From contig JABJJO010000141.1 in NCBI GenBank assembly GCA_018660825.1, positions 1 to 37,843 of the forward strand: DNA of 37,843 nucleotides, written 5' to 3'. Positions 7,843 to 15,369 of the stretch are shown here, piece after piece. Each line of letters starts with the position of its first letter. Position 1 is the stretch's first letter. Both the position numbers and the translations under genes were made by a program. This DNA is from Planctomycetaceae bacterium. Lineage in GTDB: Bacteria > Planctomycetota > Planctomycetia > Pirellulales > Pirellulaceae. Below the pieces are notes generated by a model. The model was not told the origin of the DNA, made no database searches, and saw only the letters and a list, made by a program, of their open reading frames with translations.

Positions 7843-8733
7843 CTAAAACTCCGCATCTTCGGCGGAAGACATTTTTGATGGGTGCAGTGGTTGGGTTCTG
7901 TAGATTCGCATGGAATCGAGACGGTCCAGTATGAGGGTCATGGAATCTGGACGATCGACTGGATTTTTGCTCAGCATCTCGCCAACGAGATCACTGAATT
8001 CTTGAGTGATGTTTGTGTTGACACTGCAGATCGGTGGTGCCTTCATGCGCAGATGGCGTGCAAGTAGGTCTTCTGGTGTATTACCCGTAAACGGCACTTT
8101 GCGAGTGGCGATTTCTGTTAACAAACAACCTGCGCTATAAATGTCGCTACGGTTGTCTAGCGACTTGCGACGAATTTGCTCGGGTGACATGTAACTGCGA
8201 GTTCCGGCGATCGTCTTGGATTTCCCCCCGCCGAACATTCGACCGAATTTGGTAGATATTCTAACAGCGAGAGCAAAGTCAATCAGTTTACAACTTCCTT
8301 CATCATCAACGAGAAAGTTGTCGGGTTTTACGTCACAATGTACCCAACCCTGGTCATGCAAGTACTTGAGTCCTTGAAGTACATTGTTAATCACGGTTGA
8401 AGCATGGTAATTCATTAAATCATATTCACTCCGCAACCGTTGCTTGAGGTTCTGGAATGGGCTGAACTCGATTGATAAATATGGCACACTGTGCTTGGCA
8501 TCGACTTCGTAAACATCATTGACAAACTCATTTTTGAATTCCTTAGCGACTTCGAATTCGTGCTGTAAATATTTCAGCTCAGTTTTGTCTTTACGGCGCT
8601 CTGCTACCAAAGTTTTCAACGCGACTTTTTGTCCCGTATTGTCATTGATCGCTTCGTAGATCTGGCAAGTTGAGCCTGATCGAATCATTCGAATTACTCG
8701 GAAACTCGCAATGTAATCATGTCCTCGTGCCAC
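7843..8733 (-). CDS. Hanks-type Ser/Thr protein kinase with altered HRD and DFG motifs
   Basis: 296 residues, a kinase domain with almost nothing else and no transmembrane segment, so it is cytoplasmic. Visible elements: a degenerate glycine loop RSGSTCQIY at 18-26, the ATP lysine in VALK (Lys40), a helix-C glutamate (Glu59 or Glu61), HCDVKPDN at 132-139 with catalytic Asp134, Lys136 and Asn139, DFA at 152-154, GTRSYMSPEQ at 177-186, and DIYSAGC at 197-203. The Arg of HRD is Cys and the Gly of DFG is Ala, but every residue needed for phosphotransfer is kept, so activity is likely, with activation-loop control of non-RD type. It lies upstream of accA and downstream of a glycosyltransferase gene. 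Its substrate is unknown. Confidence 0.9.
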   Translation of the reverse strand: MARGHDYIASFRVIRMIRSGSTCQIYEAINDNTGQKVALKTLVAERRKDKTELKYLQHEFEVAKEFKNEFVNDVYEVDAKHSVPYLSIEFSPFQNLKQRLRSEYDLMNYHASTVINNVLQGLKYLHDQGWVHCDVKPDNFLVDDEGSCKLIDFALAVRISTKFGRMFGGGKSKTIAGTRSYMSPEQIRRKSLDNRSDIYSAGCLLTEIATRKVPFTGNTPEDLLARHLRMKAPPICSVNTNITQEFSDLVGEMLSKNPVDRPDSMTLILDRLDSMRIYRTQPLHPSKMSSAEDAEF

Positions 8734-8872
8734 TAATCTTGCCTTAACTTAAAATGTCAATAATTTGCAATCGTACGGACCCATTGTCCATGCTGCTTTT
8801 CTTTGTTGATTTTACATCAAAACAATCTATCTGCGAAAGGTGGAGGAAAAATAAGTTTAATGTGTTGTTATT

Positions 8873-10030
8873 CTAGGCGAGCAGTTGTTCGTAGAGTGTG
8901 CGAATCTGGTTGGTCATATTTTGATGCGGGTACATGGTTTCGCACATTCGTTGCCCCCGACTCCCTAATTCTTCTCTTAATGATTTGGATTCGGCCAGTT
9001 TCAATATCGCATTTTCCAGTGCCGCAATATCTCGAGGCGCAACTAGATATCCAGTCTCGCCAGGAATACAAACTTCTTTGGCGCCATCGATGTCAAAACT
9101 GACGACCGGACGACGTGCTAATAGCGCTTGGGGTAGCGCCCGCGCCAATCCCTCACGCAAACTTGTGTGCGCTAGAATGTCCATGGCAGCAAGGTACCGC
9201 GGGATCTGAGATGGAGGAACCAAACCGGTAAAGTGAAAATGCTCCGACAGCCCTGCCCGCTCTATTTGTGTTTCAATTTGTTTACGCAGGATACCATCAC
9301 CGACTAACAAAAAATGTATCGCTGGATTGGCCTTGACGATCGCACTGGCTGCTGTAACTAAGTATTTATGTCCCTTCAGGTCAAATAAACGAGCAATTTT
9401 CCCGACAACGATGGTGTCTTCGCTAAAATTGAGTTCTTGTCGTGCTGAGGCTCGATGAGAATCTGCATTGATGAAGTCCGAGATATCCATACCGCTATAG
9501 ATGGTCGTGAATTTCTCTAGCGGAGCGACTTTGGCGGTCGCCAATTGATTGCTCATTGCATCGCAGACACTGATTAACTTGTGGCAGCGGCGCGCAGCGA
9601 ATGTTTCACAGTAGCGAAACAGATTGCGTGGTAATGGGTTTTGATATGGGTGAAAGGGAGCGCCATGTACCGTATGCACGATCCCTTTTATTTTTAGACG
9701 ATGAGCGGCCCAGCGCCCCAATAGCCCTGCTTTGGCACTGTGAGTGTGCACGATGTCCGGTCGCAATTCGCGTAATAGTTGTTTGATCTGGCGGTACGCT
9801 TGCCAATCATGCCAAGGGTGAATGTTGCGTCGCAATGAGGGAGCAACGGCCATGTTTAATTTGGGGTGGGAATGGGCATTAAGCAGTTCGCCTTCTGGAC
9901 CAAGCGACGGACCGGTGATCAGTGTGACGTCGTCACCGTGGTCGTTAATTAAATCCGTGCAATTATACAGCGTGTTTTCTTGAGCACCGCCAACGATCAT
10001 GCGCGTAATGATATGTACGATCTTCATCAA
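8873..10030 (-). CDS. Family 4 glycosyltransferase
   Basis: 385 residues with a GT-B fold of the GT4 (Glyco_transf_4 plus Glycos_transf_1) type. The N-terminal domain opens MMKIVHIITRMIVGGAQ, with the family's GGAQ loop, and contains PDIVHTHSAKAG at 91-102. The C-terminal domain begins near GKIARLFDLKG (210-220) and contains LLVGDG at 241-246 and EGLARALPQA at 293-302. In this last motif the usual E-x7-E pair reads E-x7-Q. Such enzymes move sugars from nucleotide-sugar donors onto lipid or polysaccharide acceptors at the inner face of the membrane. It follows truA by 39 bases and probably shares its transcript. The donor and acceptor cannot be told from the sequence. Confidence 0.9.
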   Translation of the reverse strand: MMKIVHIITRMIVGGAQENTLYNCTDLINDHGDDVTLITGPSLGPEGELLNAHSHPKLNMAVAPSLRRNIHPWHDWQAYRQIKQLLRELRPDIVHTHSAKAGLLGRWAAHRLKIKGIVHTVHGAPFHPYQNPLPRNLFRYCETFAARRCHKLISVCDAMSNQLATAKVAPLEKFTTIYSGMDISDFINADSHRASARQELNFSEDTIVVGKIARLFDLKGHKYLVTAASAIVKANPAIHFLLVGDGILRKQIETQIERAGLSEHFHFTGLVPPSQIPRYLAAMDILAHTSLREGLARALPQALLARRPVVSFDIDGAKEVCIPGETGYLVAPRDIAALENAILKLAESKSLREELGSRGQRMCETMYPHQNMTNQIRTLYEQLLA

Positions 10031-10069
10031 TAATAGATTACTCTAGAACCAGTCTTGGTAGTTAGCTCA

Positions 10070-10828
10070 TTATTCATTATCGGCATATTCAACGTGCATC
10101 AGATACAGTCCTTGCGCTGGCGCCGTCATTCCTGCTTGGCGTCGATCGAGTGCAGCTAGCACCTCGACAACCCAATTTGGTGCATGCTTACCCGCTCCAA
10201 CTTCAACCAACGACCCCACAATGTTCCGTACCATATTGTATAAAAATCCATCGGCGCGTATATCGACTTGGATGGTGGTTGCTTGATGTTGAGCCGAGCT
10301 GCTAAGCGTGAGTTCCGTTACGTGGCGTACGCTCGTCTTGCGGTCACTCCCAGTAGCTTCGAAACTAGCAAAGTCATGCTTGCCGACAAAGTGCTGTGCC
10401 GCTTGTTGCATAGCTGGAAAATCTAATGCGGTCGGGAAAAGCCAGGCGAATTTTAGAACGAGCGGGTTTTGTACCGGCCCAGGTTGGATGAGGTACCGAT
10501 AGTGCTTCGATGTCGCATCGCGTATGGGATGAAAATCCTCGGCAACCACTGCCAGATTCCTTAAAAACATGTCAAATGGAGTTTGGGCATTGATCGCTCG
10601 GCACAATATATTTTCCGCCAAATCGCATTGGGTCCGAAAGGAGATGACTTGTCCATGAGCGTGGACCCCTGAGTCAGTTCTGCCGCTGGAAAGCACGCGA
10701 ATTTCCTCGCCCGTGATCTTTAGTAGTGCCTGTTCTAGCTTCCCTTGAATCGTTGGTTGTTCCACTTGCAGTTGCCAGCCGACATACTTCGAACCGTCGT
10801 AAGCTAAAATGCCCTTGAAGTTTCTCAT
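10070..10828 (-). CDS. truA: tRNA pseudouridine(38-40) synthase
   Basis: 252 residues from the ATG at 10828, close to normal TruA length. TruA isomerises uridines 38, 39 and 40 in the anticodon arm. The catalytic Asp52 lies in GRTDSGVHA; the start region MRNFKGILAYDGSKYVGWQ and the later FLYNMVRNIVGSLVEVG segment are canonical. An in-frame ATG at 10903 would add 25 residues that match nothing in the family, so I prefer 10828 although its RBS is weak. It lies downstream of asd and upstream of the GT4 gene on the same strand, which suggests one transcript. Confidence 0.95.
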   Translation of the reverse strand: MRNFKGILAYDGSKYVGWQLQVEQPTIQGKLEQALLKITGEEIRVLSSGRTDSGVHAHGQVISFRTQCDLAENILCRAINAQTPFDMFLRNLAVVAEDFHPIRDATSKHYRYLIQPGPVQNPLVLKFAWLFPTALDFPAMQQAAQHFVGKHDFASFEATGSDRKTSVRHVTELTLSSSAQHQATTIQVDIRADGFLYNMVRNIVGSLVEVGAGKHAPNWVVEVLAALDRRQAGMTAPAQGLYLMHVEYADNE

Positions 10829-10918
10829 CGGACACCAGTAAAAAAATGTACGCAGTGGAATTGGGTATAAGTCGTCATGACGCGGTAGCCATCGGCGAAC
10901 CAAGTATTTGATTGAGTT

Positions 10919-11929
10919 CTAGGTATTAGCGGATTGAATTAGTAATTCTGCAATCTGAACCGCATTGGTGGCTGCACCTTTACGGAGGTTATCGCTAACG
11001 CACCAAAAGGCAATTCCATTGGGACTCGATATATCTTCACGAATACGTCCGACAAAGACGTCGTCGTGGTTTGAGTTGGTAAGCGGCATCGGGTATTGAG
11101 ACTGATCTAAATTGTCGATGACAGTGATTCCGTCCTGGGCTTCGAATAAATCACGTGCTTCAGCAGCAGTTAGTTTCTTTTCGGTTTCGACTAAAATGCT
11201 TTCGCTGTGACAGTTGGTGACTGGCACTCTGACCGCGGTAGGGCAAACCACAATCGATTCGTCTTGAAATATTTTTTGAGTTTCCCAAACCATCTTCATC
11301 TCTTCGGAGGTATATCCCATGTGTGTTTCCGAACCGATTTGAGGGATCAGGTTGAAAGCGATTGGGTGGGAGAAAGTTTGGGGTTCGAACGGCGTTCCAG
11401 AAATCGCGGCCTGAGTCCCCTGCTCTAGTTCCCGCTGGCCAGCAGCACCAGCGCCACTCGTAGCTTGATAGGTGCTGACAATGACTCGTTTAATTCGAGC
11501 GGCAGCGTGTAGAGGTTGCATGGCAACTACCATCTGAGTGGTCGAACAATTGGGACTGGCGATAACGCCATTGTGGTCTGCAACCGCTTCCGGATTCACT
11601 TCCGGTACGATCAACGGCACATCGTCGTGCATGCGGTGATAACCGCTTTCGTCGACTACGACTGCGCCAGCCTGTTTAGCCCAAGGAACTAATTCAGCGG
11701 CTACTTCGTCTGGCGTACTCGCGATGATGAGGTCGATTCCAGCGAACGCTGTGGGGTCGAGTTCGACAACCGTATGGTCGATGCCCTTAAAGGAGATGGT
11801 CGTGCCAGCAGATCGTGCTGAAGCGATAAAGCGGATGTTTTTATAGGGGAAGTTACGTTCTTCTAGTAATTGACGAACAATGGTTCCAACAGCTCCGGTT
11901 GCGCCCACGAGGGCAATGTTTTCAAACAC
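10919..11929 (-). CDS. asd: Aspartate-semialdehyde dehydrogenase
   Basis: 336 residues, typical length. It reduces aspartyl phosphate to aspartate semialdehyde with NADPH, feeding lysine/diaminopimelate, threonine and methionine synthesis. Visible features: the nucleotide-binding start ALVGATGAVG (residues 6-15), catalytic Cys128 in ASPNCSTTQ, QATSGAGAAG at 155-164, and the acid/base His241 in NCHSES. The start codon is GTG with an AAGGA element about 9 bases upstream, a good RBS for this region. It appears to head the asd-truA-GT4 run. The terminator of the next upstream gene lies just before it, so a promoter probably sits in the 11930-11975 interval. Confidence 0.97.
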   Translation of the reverse strand: MFENIALVGATGAVGTIVRQLLEERNFPYKNIRFIASARSAGTTISFKGIDHTVVELDPTAFAGIDLIIASTPDEVAAELVPWAKQAGAVVVDESGYHRMHDDVPLIVPEVNPEAVADHNGVIASPNCSTTQMVVAMQPLHAAARIKRVIVSTYQATSGAGAAGQRELEQGTQAAISGTPFEPQTFSHPIAFNLIPQIGSETHMGYTSEEMKMVWETQKIFQDESIVVCPTAVRVPVTNCHSESILVETEKKLTAAEARDLFEAQDGITVIDNLDQSQYPMPLTNSNHDDVFVGRIREDISSPNGIAFWCVSDNLRKGAATNAVQIAELLIQSANT

Positions 11930-11974
11930 GACAACAAATCCTTAGTTTTACGTGATCTATCCACCAAGTAAATA

Positions 11975-12016
11975 AAAAGCTCTTCAAGCAATTGGTGGAT
12001 TACTTGAAGAGCTTTT
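11975..12016 (-). terminator. Strong intrinsic terminator of the TIGR03000 gene
   Basis: AAAAGCTCTTCAAG at 11975-11988 pairs perfectly with CTTGAAGAGCTTTT at 12003-12016 around a 14-base loop. Read on the minus strand, a T-rich tail follows the stem. It lies 45 bases downstream of the stop at 12061 and before asd, so it separates the two transcription units. Confidence 0.9.
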
Positions 12017-12060
12017 AAGTATGTTCGAGCATTGCCGTTTGGGCAACGGCTAATGCAATG

Positions 12061-12855
12061 CTATTTTTTTACGAGTTGAGATGGTGCTGTTAATAAGACG
12101 TTGAGGGAACTCACGTTGCCTGGCATCATTTGAATGGACTTGCGTTGGCGTTGAATTCCGGTGGTAGTGTTCCAAACGATTTCAATGTCGTACTGATAGG
12201 TATTGGCAGGATCAAGGTTGCTTGAGATGTACTCTCGACTAGTCCCCTTTGTACTGGTACGAAAGCCATTGATGGTTACTTGAGCATCGTGTGGAACTTG
12301 GAGGTGTAGCGTGGTGGACGTTGGGTTTACTTTAACTTCTGGTTGTGGAAGTTTGAAATCACCGTCTTCATCACCCTTACCTGGTTGTTCTAGTTTTGGC
12401 TCGTCGTCATTACCTGGTGCAGCGGGTTCGCCGTCGACGGACGGAGCAACGGGAGTTGGCGCAGTGGGTTGAATTGGTACTAGTCTCGATTCAACGCTTG
12501 CTTTGGGTTGGTTAATGTATTTGTTGGGAGCGGGTTTTACCTTCGATTTTGCGACTGTGGGTTTGGCGTCGGAAACGATAACCGGTGAGCTGTAGTAAAC
12601 GCGTGAATAAATTCGTGGGGCGAGCAAGGGGCCAAACAATGGTGCTCTATAATATCGATAATTTGCGTGGTAATGCAAAGCTAACCGCGTTTCGAAAATG
12701 GCATTACGCAGAATTGGGCGATGATAAACGACGGTAGGTCCACAGCAGACAACTACACGTGAACAGCAAGGGTTAACAAGGACATTTCCAGCGTTCGTTT
12801 GAGAAGCTGTAAAAAGTATTACTATGACGATGGTGGCGAAAATAGATTGTCGCAT
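12061..12855 (-). CDS. Secreted protein with C-terminal TIGR03000-type domain
   Basis: 264 residues. The N-terminus is a signal peptide with likely cleavage after TNA (residue 22). Mature residues 28-90 are rich in Cys, Tyr, Arg and His, including two CC pairs at 30-31 and 37-38. A Pro/Asp/Glu-rich linker spans about 95-175. Residues 181-256 match the TIGR03000 planctomycete domain: a strand ending in VPHDAQVTINGF, then TSREYISSNLDP, and a repeat of alternating strands up to SSLNVLL. The domain's function is unknown; it is found in exported planctomycete proteins. The start has a GGAG 9 bases upstream. The gene is monocistronic with its own strong terminator. Confidence 0.85.
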   Translation of the reverse strand: MRQSIFATIVIVILFTASQTNAGNVLVNPCCSRVVVCCGPTVVYHRPILRNAIFETRLALHYHANYRYYRAPLFGPLLAPRIYSRVYYSSPVIVSDAKPTVAKSKVKPAPNKYINQPKASVESRLVPIQPTAPTPVAPSVDGEPAAPGNDDEPKLEQPGKGDEDGDFKLPQPEVKVNPTSTTLHLQVPHDAQVTINGFRTSTKGTSREYISSNLDPANTYQYDIEIVWNTTTGIQRQRKSIQMMPGNVSSLNVLLTAPSQLVKK

Positions 12856-12973
12856 GGTGGATGGCTCCGTAATACTTGTTTGGGCAATTGTCCTGAATCT
12901 GCTTCTGGATTTTCTGCAGCATCTAATGCTTTACCTATTTTAACACAGTGACGCAGCAGAAGCAATGGAATTG

Positions 12974-13011
12974 GGCATAGCAAACCGCGACTTAGCGCGG
13001 TTTGCTATGCC
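12974..13011. other. Perfect 16-bp inverted repeat
   Basis: GGCATAGCAAACCGCG at 12974-12989 and its exact reverse complement at 12996-13011 flank the 6-base loop ACTTAG. It lies downstream of the aldolase gene (stop at 13053) and upstream of the TIGR03000 gene. There is no T-run on either side, so intrinsic termination is uncertain; it may act as an mRNA 3' stabiliser or a poor terminator. Confidence 0.75.
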
Positions 13012-13052
13012 GGGTGCAAGATGCCAAGGTTGGTAATCGTAAGATTGGTCGA

Positions 13053-13850
13053 TTAATATCGTACTACGTCGCCGGCGTCGTGGTCTGGGTAGACAACTTT
13101 AAGGGCAGCGGTTGCTTGTGAGGTGAGGAATTTAAGATCACTTTCCACCGCGATAAACTGCATCCCCTGCTCTGCCCTTTGCACTGCACTCACGGGGTCC
13201 ATAGCGTGGATACCAGTAGGACAGCCTGTCTTTTTCCCGATTTGGATGACTTCTTGGATCGCTGCCTCGTGAGCTTCGGGAGTCGGAAAAGTCCCGTCTT
13301 CTTCCCGCATTTGGAAACGCAGGTCATTGGGACCAATGAAAATCGCATCGCACCCAGGCAGACTGTAGATTTCTTCCGCGTTTTCGATCCCTTCGGGGCT
13401 TTCTGTTTGCAGTACAACAAGGATTTCGTCGTTTCCTTGCAAGCGGTAATCGCCAACTTCAGCCGAAAAATTCATGGCACCACTGCCACCACCAACACTA
13501 CGATTTCCTGTGGGAGGAAACTTTGCCGCCGCAATGGCCGTTTTTGCTTGTTCCACCGTATCGACCATAGGAACGACGATTCCCCAAGCACCCGCATCGA
13601 GGACGCGTTTAATATAGTGGTGACTGCCTTCTGGGACTCGAGCCAAGGGGACTCCGCCCGCATCCGCAATCGCGCCGAAAATGGATTCCGCCTGGGACCA
13701 ATCAAAAGCCATATGTTCGATATCAAGTGTTAACCAGTCAAAGCCTAAACGCGCGATAACTCGAGTAGCGTGTAGATTACCTAAGGTGAGCCATGTCCCG
13801 AAAGAGGGTTGGCCGTTGCGTAGTTTGTTCTTAACGGGGTTTGTTCTCAT
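13053..13850 (-). CDS. HpcH/HpaI-type aldolase
   Basis: 265 residues, a class II metal-dependent aldolase of the HpcH/HpaI family, which cleaves or forms 2-keto-3-deoxy acids and related compounds to pyruvate plus an aldehyde. Conserved parts: DIEH at 43-46 (His46 as catalytic base), the Arg71 region, metal ligands Glu150 in LQTES and Asp176 in GPNDL, and the GGGSGAM turn near 120-126. The family also includes 2-dehydro-3-deoxyglucarate aldolase (GarL) and 4-hydroxy-2-oxoheptanedioate aldolase; the exact substrate cannot be assigned. An AAAGGA element 6 bases upstream supports the start. It is divergent from the PCMT gene, with about 200 bases between them. Confidence 0.92.
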   Translation of the reverse strand: MRTNPVKNKLRNGQPSFGTWLTLGNLHATRVIARLGFDWLTLDIEHMAFDWSQAESIFGAIADAGGVPLARVPEGSHHYIKRVLDAGAWGIVVPMVDTVEQAKTAIAAAKFPPTGNRSVGGGSGAMNFSAEVGDYRLQGNDEILVVLQTESPEGIENAEEIYSLPGCDAIFIGPNDLRFQMREEDGTFPTPEAHEAAIQEVIQIGKKTGCPTGIHAMDPVSAVQRAEQGMQFIAVESDLKFLTSQATAALKVVYPDHDAGDVVRY

Positions 13851-14052
13851 CGCTAGTCCTTTTTGCTATCCGCACAAAGTAGTCGTGTTATGTATACTAC
13901 TAGTCTTCCAGACAAGACTCATGTTCTCAAGTCCCTGACGGGTAATTTATATCAACCGCTAGTGGGTATGGAAGTAAGAGTTGTCGGAAGGGTCAAGTGC
14001 ACGCTAGGTTTTGGTTTGCAGTAAACGAAGAATATGCGGAGGCAAGCAGTCG

Positions 14053-15342
14053 ATGATCAGGAACTCGAATATTTCAAAGAGGCAAATCAATATTCTCGTG
14101 GGACAAATTAAGCTTTCCTACTTAGCTGCTCGATGGGGGAGTTGTGTGTTACTCGTCGCGTTGCAAATTTGTGTTGCGACAGCGAATGCACAGAGTCGAG
14201 ATCCTTATGTTGTGCCGCGTCGAAAAATGGTGCAACAGGCGGTTGTTGGTTCAGGGATTACCAATGAACGCGTGATCGCCGCCATGGCTGCAACTCCGCG
14301 GCATGAGTTTGTGCCGGCTAACTTGCGGAATAAAGCGTACTTAGACATGTCGCTGCCAATAGGTGATCAACAGACGATTTCGGCACCATTTATCGTTTCG
14401 TTTATGACTGAAGCATTGGACCCGCAATCGACGGACAAGGTACTAGAAATCGGAACTGGCAGCGGTTACCAGGCAGCGGTGTTGTCACCTTTGGTCCAGC
14501 AGGTATTCACGATTGAAATCGTGGAATCGTTGGGAAACCGCGCGCGGGCAACATTGAAACGACTGAAATATGATAATGTATTGGCGCGAGTAGGTGATGG
14601 TTTCAAGGGTTGGCCTCGGTATGCACCATTTGACAAGATCATCGTCACTTGTTCTCCGGAGCGAGTGCCGCAACCATTGGTGGACCAATTACGTGAGGGC
14701 GGGTTGATGGTCATCCCGGTAGGCGAACGATACCAGCAGACGATGTATGTCTTGCGCAAGAAAAACGGCAAGATGCAAGCCGAGGCGTTACGGCCGACGC
14801 TGTTTGTTCCGATGACGGGTAACGCTGAAGATAATCGACAGGTTAAACCGGATCCACTCAAGCCAGCATTGTTTAACGGTGACTTTGAGCTCACTAAAGA
14901 AGACTACCCGTTTGTGATTGGTTGGTACTACCAGCGCAATGTTGAGCCAGTCGGTGATGACACAGCGGCGCAGGGAAAGCGGCATGCAATGTTTAGCAAC
15001 GATAAGCTTGGCCGATCATCCCATATGCTACAAGGTTTCCCTATTGATGGTCGTGAAGTCGGTGTGTTGCGATTCACTGCTCAGGTAAAACTTCAAGATG
15101 TACGGCCGGGGAGTTCCCGTGACAAGGTGCCGTTGTTCTTGTTCGTGTTTTACGATGAAAATCGTAAAGAGGTTGGTACCGGTGTGGTGGGGCCTTATAT
15201 CGGATCCCAACCGTGGAGTCCGACGCAGAAGTTAATTCGAGTGCCTGTACAATCGCGGGAAGCGATATTGCGAGTTGGATTGTTCGGGGGTATCGGCGAG
15301 TTTTCTATCGACGACGTGAAAATTCAAGCGGTCAAAAGGTAG
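14053..15342 (+). CDS. Exported protein-L-isoaspartate O-methyltransferase with C-terminal beta domain
   Basis: 429 residues from the ATG at 14053, chosen because GGAGG sits 10 bases upstream; the alternative at 14011 is a TTG without an RBS. Residues 25-46 form a hydrophobic core ending in ATANA followed by QSRDP, a good signal-peptide cleavage site. Residues about 50-260 match PCMT: VVPRRKMVQQ, HEFVP, the family motif GDQQTIS (104-110), and SAM-binding VLEIGTGSGYQAA (130-142). PCMT repairs isoaspartyl residues using SAM. From about 270 to the end a beta-rich region (NGDFEL start, ending FSIDDVKI) resembles a galactose-binding or carbohydrate-binding fold. An enzyme needing SAM outside the cytoplasm is odd; the hydrophobic segment may instead anchor it. 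Confidence 0.85.
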   Translation: MIRNSNISKRQINILVGQIKLSYLAARWGSCVLLVALQICVATANAQSRDPYVVPRRKMVQQAVVGSGITNERVIAAMAATPRHEFVPANLRNKAYLDMSLPIGDQQTISAPFIVSFMTEALDPQSTDKVLEIGTGSGYQAAVLSPLVQQVFTIEIVESLGNRARATLKRLKYDNVLARVGDGFKGWPRYAPFDKIIVTCSPERVPQPLVDQLREGGLMVIPVGERYQQTMYVLRKKNGKMQAEALRPTLFVPMTGNAEDNRQVKPDPLKPALFNGDFELTKEDYPFVIGWYYQRNVEPVGDDTAAQGKRHAMFSNDKLGRSSHMLQGFPIDGREVGVLRFTAQVKLQDVRPGSSRDKVPLFLFVFYDENRKEVGTGVVGPYIGSQPWSPTQKLIRVPVQSREAILRVGLFGGIGEFSIDDVKIQAVKR

Positions 15343-15369
15343 ACCACGAAATGAATTGTTGATAGGCGG

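Noticed and set aside
11391-11410. GGTTCGAACGG resembling a tRNA T-loop
   Set aside because: It lies inside asd, and no acceptor or anticodon stem pairs around it.
13179-13733. 184-residue plus-strand ORF opposite the aldolase gene
   Set aside because: The minus-strand product is a clear HpcH/HpaI-type aldolase; this is its complement.
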